A DNA stretch of 52,925 nucleotides from assembly GCA_003170275.1 (NCBI GenBank), contig PNAM01000039.1:33438-86362 (forward strand), in the 5' to 3' direction. This DNA is from Myxococcales bacterium. GTDB taxonomy: Bacteria > Myxococcota_A > Polyangia > Palsa-1104. The position numbers were made by a program, and so were the translations under genes. Positions 45,059 to 50,048 of this stretch are shown here, piece after piece. The first letter of the stretch is position 1. The number at the start of each line of letters is the position of its first letter. The notes below the pieces were generated by a model, which saw nothing but the letters and a program-made list of their open reading frames with translations, searched no databases and was not told the DNA's origin.

Positions 45059-45388
45059 CTACGACTGACCGTCCCATTCAAAGAACGGCGAATCGAGAGC
45101 TTTGACCTCGCCCTGCGCTACCGGCGGACAAACTGCGAGATAGTCCTTCGGCTTGCCCGTCGCTTCGTAGCCGCCGGCGGCCATCATGACACTTTGATAG
45201 CTGTGGGCGTTGATTGGCAGCAGGTAGCCCTCCATCGTCCTCTCCAGCGGCTCGCCGAACCAGCCATAGAAGCCGCCCCGCGGCGTGCCGGTGCTGGCGG
45301 TGGTGTTGCAGCACTGCCCGAGCAGTTGATCGGACTGTGAGCCGCGTATTCCGCCGCTGAAATGGCGGAATACGCCGTCAAGGCGACT
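45059..45388 (-). pseudogene. orphan C-terminal fragment related to the large protein at the right edge
   Basis: An open frame of 109 codons without a good start codon, too short and start-less to be a normal gene. Its segment G-Y-L-L-P-I-N-A-H-S-Y resembles G-Y-L-L-P-M-Q-A-H-S-F in the last 80 residues of the protein at 50049, and the spacing to the C-terminus is alike (G-E-V ... S-P-F against G-D-V ... T-P-M). It ends with S-P-F-F-E-W-D-G-Q-S. Like the full protein, it is followed on the same strand by a Cys-rich family gene. I read it as the surviving tail of a second copy. Confidence 0.5.
45344..45375. repeat. perfect inverted repeat, 12-base stems with 8-base loop
   Basis: GCGTATTCCGCC at 45344-45355 and GGCGGAATACGC at 45364-45375 pair perfectly around GCTGAAAT. 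It lies in the start-less part of the orphan fragment, 23 bases from the stop of the 98-residue gene. No T-run follows, so it is not a typical terminator. It could still stop or protect a transcript, or be a relic of an insertion. Confidence 0.55.
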
Positions 45389-45397
45389 CTATCGGGC

Positions 45398-45694
45398 CTA
45401 GAGGCTACCGGCGAGTGAGCCGCGGTATTCGGTGTTGCTCTTTCCGGTCGCGGCAACGGAATGGATCTCTTTCCGCAGGCGCTCGAGAAATTCCGCGCTG
45501 GTCCAATCGTCGCCCGCCCACCACATGCCCACCTGGGCCATGAGCTGCGAGACCACCGACTCGCCATCAAATAGCGTGACGAGGTAATAGCAATCGTCGT
45601 TGCGCTGGTCGTAGCTATCGAAAACGGCGGTCCAGGCCCGTCCCCCTTCGATCGGGTTGCGGTCTGGGAAACCGGGAAGCTGTTCAGATGCCAT
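45398..45694 (-). CDS. hypothetical protein (98 residues)
   Basis: I do not recognise it. The reading has good coding character, with W-T-A-V-F-D-S-Y-D-Q-R-N-D-D-C-Y-Y-L and M-W-W-A-G-D-D-W-T-S-A-E-F. No signal peptide or membrane segment is present. The ATG is 18 bases after the stop of family member 2, on the same strand. Its last codons (E-Y-R-G-S-L-A-G) overlap a short sequence repeated at about 45332-45353, so the end may have been altered by rearrangement. Confidence 0.5.
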   Translation of the reverse strand: MASEQLPGFPDRNPIEGGRAWTAVFDSYDQRNDDCYYLVTLFDGESVVSQLMAQVGMWWAGDDWTSAEFLERLRKEIHSVAATGKSNTEYRGSLAGSL

Positions 45695-45712
45695 GTGAAC
45701 CTTGTCCCCTGC

Positions 45713-46786
45713 TTAGGGTTTCGCCTTCGAGGACGGCTTGCTCTTGTTGCCGCCGCCTTGACGCTGATCCAGAGCCCCGAGGACGACCGACTTTCCCGGC
45801 TGAGCGAAAGTCTTGTTGACGTGACGCCGCAGGGCGTCCGGGTCGACCTCTGGGAGGCCGGCGAGTCGGACGCCGACATCGGTGAGCGAGTCGCGGTCTT
45901 CCAGGCCCTCGAGCAGCGCCCGCCAGCGCTTCGGGTTTGCTCGAACGATGGCTTCAGCGTTACGCACCAGCCAATCCTCGTCGTCCGCGCCAAGAAAGTC
46001 GAAGAGCTCATCGCTGCACCCCGGACGAAGCAGTTCCTCTCGTGCCAACGCTAGCGAGCGCGGTGCTGCGTCACGATGCTGAACGCGGCGCCCGAGCAGC
46101 CCAAGGAGCGAATCCTCGATCGTGGCTTCAGAATTCAGCGGGTCCCGCATCGTGAACAGGCTGCGATCCCCCGCGACGAGATCCTCTATTCGCTCCGCAC
46201 CCGGCGCGAATGGAAACAGGTTGAGGAAATGGAGCGCCGCTGCTCGAGCCCTTGGATCGGGATCGGTCATGCCGTCTGCAGCAACACGGGACACGATTCC
46301 GTCAAGTTCGCTTCCGACAAATCGGGCATGAAGAGTCTTCAGCCAGCCGATACCCTTGCGGTCGATAGCGCGCGACGCATCGGGACTCCAGCCGGCAAGT
46401 GCGCGACGCGCGACCGAGCGCAGGTCGGCTTCGGAGGTGATCTCGACACCGTCGACGCCGGCTGGCAGCTGGACGATCGGATGACCGCTGCATTGCCAAG
46501 GAAGGTAAGGATCAAACTGGTCATCTTCATCTGCGGTTCTGTCCTGCCGGTCTTGCAGGTGCGTCGTGCAGTCGCAGGAGTACGCACGATAGTCCTGTCC
46601 GAGTGGTACCGGATCCCGTTCAATGGTCACCTGTTGTCCGCACTTCAGGCACTTCAGGCGTGAGCAGCCGACGACTTCGTTCTCCACCCCTAAATAGAAT
46701 TCATGCGGGTCGTCTGGGACGTACCCTCCGTTCCGTCCGGACCAGACGAGAATGCCCCCTTTGGGGCAGAGATTCAGCTTCTCCAA
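45713..46786 (-). CDS. Cys-rich helical family member 2 (357 residues)
   Basis: I do not recognise a named family. I chose a TTG start at 46786, since similarity begins there (E-K-L-N-L-C-P-K-G-G) and GGAGG lies about 12 bases upstream. The signature is V-V-G-C-S-R-L-K-C-L-K-C, Y-S-C-D-C and W-Q-C-S-G-H-P-I-V-Q-L-P. Residues 140-330 are helical repeats with A-A-L-H-F-L-N-L-F-P and D-W-L-V-R-N-A-E-A-I-V. The last 15 residues are Lys/Ser-rich. It follows a remnant of the 135-residue gene family and precedes the 98-residue gene. Confidence 0.7.
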   Translation of the reverse strand: MEKLNLCPKGGILVWSGRNGGYVPDDPHEFYLGVENEVVGCSRLKCLKCGQQVTIERDPVPLGQDYRAYSCDCTTHLQDRQDRTADEDDQFDPYLPWQCSGHPIVQLPAGVDGVEITSEADLRSVARRALAGWSPDASRAIDRKGIGWLKTLHARFVGSELDGIVSRVAADGMTDPDPRARAAALHFLNLFPFAPGAERIEDLVAGDRSLFTMRDPLNSEATIEDSLLGLLGRRVQHRDAAPRSLALAREELLRPGCSDELFDFLGADDEDWLVRNAEAIVRANPKRWRALLEGLEDRDSLTDVGVRLAGLPEVDPDALRRHVNKTFAQPGKSVVLGALDQRQGGGNKSKPSSKAKP

Positions 46787-46791
46787 GGGCG

Positions 46792-46983
46792 CTATTTTCC
46801 TCCCTTTTCCTTCTCTGCCTCGTCCCACAGCGGCTTCAACTCGCTGTCCCACTCGAGAGGCGCGATGTTCTTGTAGTTGCCATCGGTGTACGTGCATGTT
46901 CGACGCGTGTTGCGCGTAGTGCTCGATCTTGTCCAGACCAGACGTCTCTCTCTCTCCCCGCGAGCGCGTGATAGCCTGCGCAT
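46792..46983 (-). pseudogene. remnant of a paralogue of the 135-residue protein
   Basis: Between about 46900 and 46945 one frame reads G-L-D-K-I-E-H-Y-A-Q-H-A-S-N, nearly the motif of the gene at 41714-42121. Past about 46895 another frame carries the tail Y-T-D-G-N-Y-K-N-I-A-P-L-E-W-D-S to a stop at 46792. The 5' part is missing, and the frame is broken once. The divergent deoxyribosyltransferase-like gene starts at 46984, right at the edge, as if an insertion had cut this gene. Confidence 0.55.
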
Positions 46984-47442
46984 ATGGGAAGGATAGTCGA
47001 AGCTCTCGCCGAGTTCGACGGAAGAGGCGAGTCAGTCTTTTTGGCTGGCGGAATCAGCGGCTGCCCCGATTGGCAGCGCGAGATCTGTACGCTGCTTTCG
47101 GAGACCTCCATCGTGTTCCTCAACCCTCGGCGCAGCCATTTCTCTCTCGAGGATGCCAGCAGTGCCCCGGCGCAGATCGAATGGGAGTTTCGGCACCTGC
47201 GGATCGCGTCCGCGATCTTGTTCTGGTTTCCCGCCGAATCACTCTGCCCGATCGCGCTGTATGAGCTGGGTGCGTGGTCAATGACTGAAAAATCACTCTT
47301 CGTGGGCGTTGATCCCGACTACGCGAGGCGGTCCGATATTGAGATCCAAACGCGACTGGTTCGTGGTGAGACACGAATCGCCACCTCCCTGGCGGAATTG
47401 GCCCAGCAGATCGTGCGATCGCCACTGCTCAACCTTCGATGA
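46984..47442 (+). CDS. nucleoside 2-deoxyribosyltransferase-like protein
   Basis: A 152-residue protein, the only rightward gene between 40.7 kb and the right edge. Motifs are V-F-L-A-G-G-I-S-G-C-P-D-W-Q, F-L-N-P-R-R, Q-I-E-W-E-F-R-H-L, and S-L-C-P-I-A-L-Y-E-L-G-A-W, which match the nucleoside 2-deoxyribosyltransferase-like fold with its catalytic Glu in the Y-E-L-G segment. Such proteins cleave or exchange the base of nucleosides or nucleotides, or bind related signals. Its 3' end overlaps the HEAT-repeat gene by 14 bases. It may be a separate acquisition. Confidence 0.78.
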   Translation: MGRIVEALAEFDGRGESVFLAGGISGCPDWQREICTLLSETSIVFLNPRRSHFSLEDASSAPAQIEWEFRHLRIASAILFWFPAESLCPIALYELGAWSMTEKSLFVGVDPDYARRSDIEIQTRLVRGETRIATSLAELAQQIVRSPLLNLR

Positions 47443-48379
47443 TCTTCAGCGAAGCCTCGACCGCTGCGCGGATGGCTTCGTTTGGCGGCGTTGAAAGAAG
47501 CTCCCGCATCGGCTCGATCGCGCGACGCGCCTTGAGGTGTGCCAGCGCGGCCGCGGCTCGGAAATCGTATGGAAGTCGGGCGATCAACAAATGCTCAGCC
47601 CATTCGCGTTCGCTGCCCGTGAGCGCCGTCAGCGAGTCGAGCGCGAGGGTGTCTCCCCAGGGCGGCTCGCGGCTCTCGAGACTCTTCATGAACGTATTCA
47701 CCGAGTCTTTGCTTTCGTCGACGCAGTCGTGAACTCCGAGTTGTTCTGGAGTAGAGCCTTCTCGAAATTTCTTGAAAAGCTCAGTCAACTTCTGTTGCGC
47801 GTCCAACCGCTCCGAAGCAAATCGCGATGCGAGTTGGATCTCCAACATCCCGATCGTGGACGTCTTCGACGCTGACCCGTCTAACACGCCGTACCGTTCC
47901 AGCAGGCCGTCGAGCGCCGCGATGCGCACCGAGCCGTCCGCGTCACTGAACGCTCTCTCAAGCGCATCGTAGGCCTTCGTCTCGCGGAACAACTTCAGGG
48001 TCGACACTGCGATTAGTTTCTGATCCTCGGTTCCCGTTTGCGCAGCTTGGATTACTGCATCGATGCCGCCGGCATCACCCGCGGCCTGCAACAGATTGCG
48101 GGCCGCAAACACTCGAACGACGGGCCGGGTCGACGTTACGAGAGCGTTGCGAAGAGCCTCCAAGGCGCGAGGCGACCCGATCAGGCCGAGCGCGTTCGCG
48201 GCGCGACCATCATTCCCGTCCAACTTGGCAATGAGGGCGTCCTCTGCTTCGCGGAGCTCATCGCCCTTCAGCAAGCGGATTGCATCGACTTCATCGTAGT
48301 CGTCGAGGTTCTGACGCGTCGTTGGCGCGTCGAGGCTCCTAAGCAGCCTTTCGAGAAACGACGACCTTGGCCCTGACAT
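47429..48379 (-). CDS. HEAT-repeat protein (316 residues)
   Basis: From ATG 48379. The protein is a chain of helical repeats: A-A-N-A-L-G-L-I-G-S-P-R-A-L-E-A-L, V-R-V-F-A-A-R-N-L-L and V-R-I-A-A-L-D-G-L-L are typical HEAT/PBS-lyase-type units. The first 40 residues lack the Cys signature of the neighbouring family, so it is a separate scaffold protein. It starts 1 base after the stop of the 67-residue gene. The function is unknown; a binding role for partners encoded nearby is possible. Confidence 0.75.
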   Translation of the reverse strand: MSGPRSSFLERLLRSLDAPTTRQNLDDYDEVDAIRLLKGDELREAEDALIAKLDGNDGRAANALGLIGSPRALEALRNALVTSTRPVVRVFAARNLLQAAGDAGGIDAVIQAAQTGTEDQKLIAVSTLKLFRETKAYDALERAFSDADGSVRIAALDGLLERYGVLDGSASKTSTIGMLEIQLASRFASERLDAQQKLTELFKKFREGSTPEQLGVHDCVDESKDSVNTFMKSLESREPPWGDTLALDSLTALTGSEREWAEHLLIARLPYDFRAAAALAHLKARRAIEPMRELLSTPPNEAIRAAVEASLKIIEG

Positions 48380-48380
48380 C

Positions 48381-48584
48381 CTACGGCTTCCGGTTCTGGG
48401 CGCTCTTATCCCGGTTAGTCGGCACGCTCGGAGGCGTCGCAAACTCATCCTCTACTACAGTGACCGCGGCTGAAGTGTGTGGACGAAGCTGCTCCGCGAA
48501 CTTGTCGTACCGGTAGAGGGTACGGTCGCTCTCCACACCCGAGGCGGGAGAAACGACCAGCGTGATTTGTTGGAGACTACTCAC
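48381..48584 (-). CDS. small hypothetical protein (67 residues)
   Basis: Starts with GTG 48584, 1 base after the preceding small gene, and ends 1 base before the HEAT-repeat gene. The reading (S-S-L-Q-Q-I-T-L-V-V-S-P-A-S-G, then L-Y-R-Y-D-K-F-A-E-Q-L) looks coding, but no family is recognised. Confidence 0.4.
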   Translation of the reverse strand: MSSLQQITLVVSPASGVESDRTLYRYDKFAEQLRPHTSAAVTVVEDEFATPPSVPTNRDKSAQNRKP

Positions 48585-48585
48585 T

Positions 48586-48666
48586 CTATTCGCCTGTCTT
48601 GATCTCGGTCGGGACCGAGGCTTTGCCGCTGAACGGTGTGACTTTCAGAATGATGTCGAAGTTCAT
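48586..48666 (-). CDS. very small hypothetical peptide (26 residues)
   Basis: ATG 48666 overlaps the stop of the frameshifted small gene (ATGA), and the stop is 1 base before the next GTG. The peptide reads MNFDIILKVTPFSGKASVPT and on. The tight packing is the main support; it could instead be part of a longer broken gene with its neighbours. Confidence 0.3.
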   Translation of the reverse strand: MNFDIILKVTPFSGKASVPTEIKTGE

Positions 48667-48855
48667 TCTGAGCTCATCATTTGGAAGTCGATCCAGATCC
48701 GCTTGTCCTCGCGGCAATCGTAACCGCGGCAAAATGCGGGTCTGTGCGCATATTCCGAGCACGCGTGAGTGGCCTTGTCGTTGTGAACGCAGTACGCATC
48801 TGGCCCGCGACGAATCTGGTACCAACCCTCGCGTCACGCGCCTGTCGGCAGTCAT
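48663..48855 (-). pseudogene. small Cys-containing gene with one frameshift
   Basis: ATG 48855 starts MTADRRVTRG. At a G-run (48826-48828 on the + strand) one extra base shifts the frame; after removing it the reading is G-W-Y-Q-I-R-R-G-P-D-A-Y-C-V and goes on through C-S-E-Y-A-H-R-P-A-F-C-R-G-Y-D-C to the stop at 48663. This second frame has four Cys and good coding character, while the original frame turns into an Arg-rich shadow. It lies 17 bases after the Cys-rich family member 3. Confidence 0.45.
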
Positions 48856-48872
48856 CGATGAGAGACCAAACG

Positions 48873-50006
48873 CTACAAGCTCTTCATTCGCTCGATTATT
48901 TCAAGGATCGGACCACGACCGTTGTCGAAACGGAACATGTCGCCCATCGACGCTCTTGCCTGTGTAAGGAGCGCGTCCGCAGCAACGCCACTGGCGCGGG
49001 CGATGACCGCGAGTCTTTGCACTGCAGGCGCGGGATCGGCATTCAGCCAGACCATGGCGCGCCCGGCCAACGCGAGAATACCGCCCGCCTGATCAGGCCG
49101 TCGCGCTACGAGATCCTCGACATGCGCGATCAGCCACTCGCGATCATGCGTCTCGAACATCTTCAACTGTGAGATCGTTATCGCTCCCTGCAGCGCTTCG
49201 TCCTGGAGCACGGTTATCGTGCCCGCTTCTACTACGCCTGATGGTCGCTGCCACACGGCAGCCGAGAGTACGTCCACGAGGTCCTCGCGCCGCTTTGCAT
49301 CAGGCTTGGACAATCCTCGCTGATAACGGAGCACCTCCTCGACGAAAGCGCTCAGAGGTGCGAGCGCGGTCTCCGATGCGCAGAGCGACTTGAGGGAAGG
49401 ATCGAGCGGCGCAGGTCCCTCTGCGGCCCGCGCAACCACGTCGGGTACTACCGATTCGAGCGCGCCGTGATGCGTCCGGTGAAACAACCCGCGAAGCCAC
49501 TCGATACGAGTGGAGTCCGTCAGCGCCTCCTTGACAAGCGCAGACACCTCCGCTACGTCGCGCAGGATTCGCCCATCGACCATAATCGGCAGATCCGCTG
49601 GAGGGTGTCCCTGGCAGGTCCACGGCAGATTGCGACGGCCCCGGCCCATCTCATCAACGTCATCCGGGTTGAAGGTAAACGACGCGGATGACTCCGAGTA
49701 ATAGAAGCAGCGGCACGCGTACAGTCGATGGTGCGTGCTGACCTCGACACCTGGGACCTGCGTCCAATCATCGAGATTGTGTAGCTTCGTCGCGAGGTCT
49801 GGAACGAGGGGACGATTGCCAAACTCCAGCGGCAGGAAGAACCCAAGCCTAGCTTTGACGTCGGCTTTGCAGAGTAGGCAGACCAGTTTTGTGCAACCGC
49901 AGGCCGGCTGTCTGTTCGGCCAGCGAAACTCTGTCGGATCCGCCGGATAGTCTCCTGCCGGCCCGACCGTCATGCCGTCGGGCACGCAACGATTTGGAGT
50001 GTCCAT
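48873..50006 (-). CDS. Cys-rich helical family member 3 (377 residues)
   Basis: I do not recognise a named family. From ATG 50006. The signature reads N-R-C-V-P-D-G, A-C-G-C-T-K-L-V-C-L-L-C, Y-A-C-R-C and W-T-C-Q-G-H-P-P-A-D-L-P, matching the other three members position for position. The helical half is more divergent (D-R-E-W-L-I-A-H-V-E-D-L-V, A-L-A-G-R-A-M-V-W-L-N) and ends in I-L-E-I-I-E-R-M-K-S-L. It starts 42 bases after the stop of the large protein and is probably co-transcribed with it. Confidence 0.72.
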   Translation of the reverse strand: MDTPNRCVPDGMTVGPAGDYPADPTEFRWPNRQPACGCTKLVCLLCKADVKARLGFFLPLEFGNRPLVPDLATKLHNLDDWTQVPGVEVSTHHRLYACRCFYYSESSASFTFNPDDVDEMGRGRRNLPWTCQGHPPADLPIMVDGRILRDVAEVSALVKEALTDSTRIEWLRGLFHRTHHGALESVVPDVVARAAEGPAPLDPSLKSLCASETALAPLSAFVEEVLRYQRGLSKPDAKRREDLVDVLSAAVWQRPSGVVEAGTITVLQDEALQGAITISQLKMFETHDREWLIAHVEDLVARRPDQAGGILALAGRAMVWLNADPAPAVQRLAVIARASGVAADALLTQARASMGDMFRFDNGRGPILEIIERMKSL

Positions 50007-50048
50007 GACCTGAAAGCATCTCCGACGCCGGGGTGGCTGTACAGAGGT

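Noticed and set aside
45344..45375. An integron attC site.
   Set aside because: There is an inverted repeat, but no R-prime/R-double-prime core (GTTRRRY) pair and no integrase gene.
45184..46011. A 275-codon leftward frame across the 98-residue gene.
   Set aside because: It lies in a different frame over family member 2 and the 98-residue gene, and is Ser/Arg-rich without structure.
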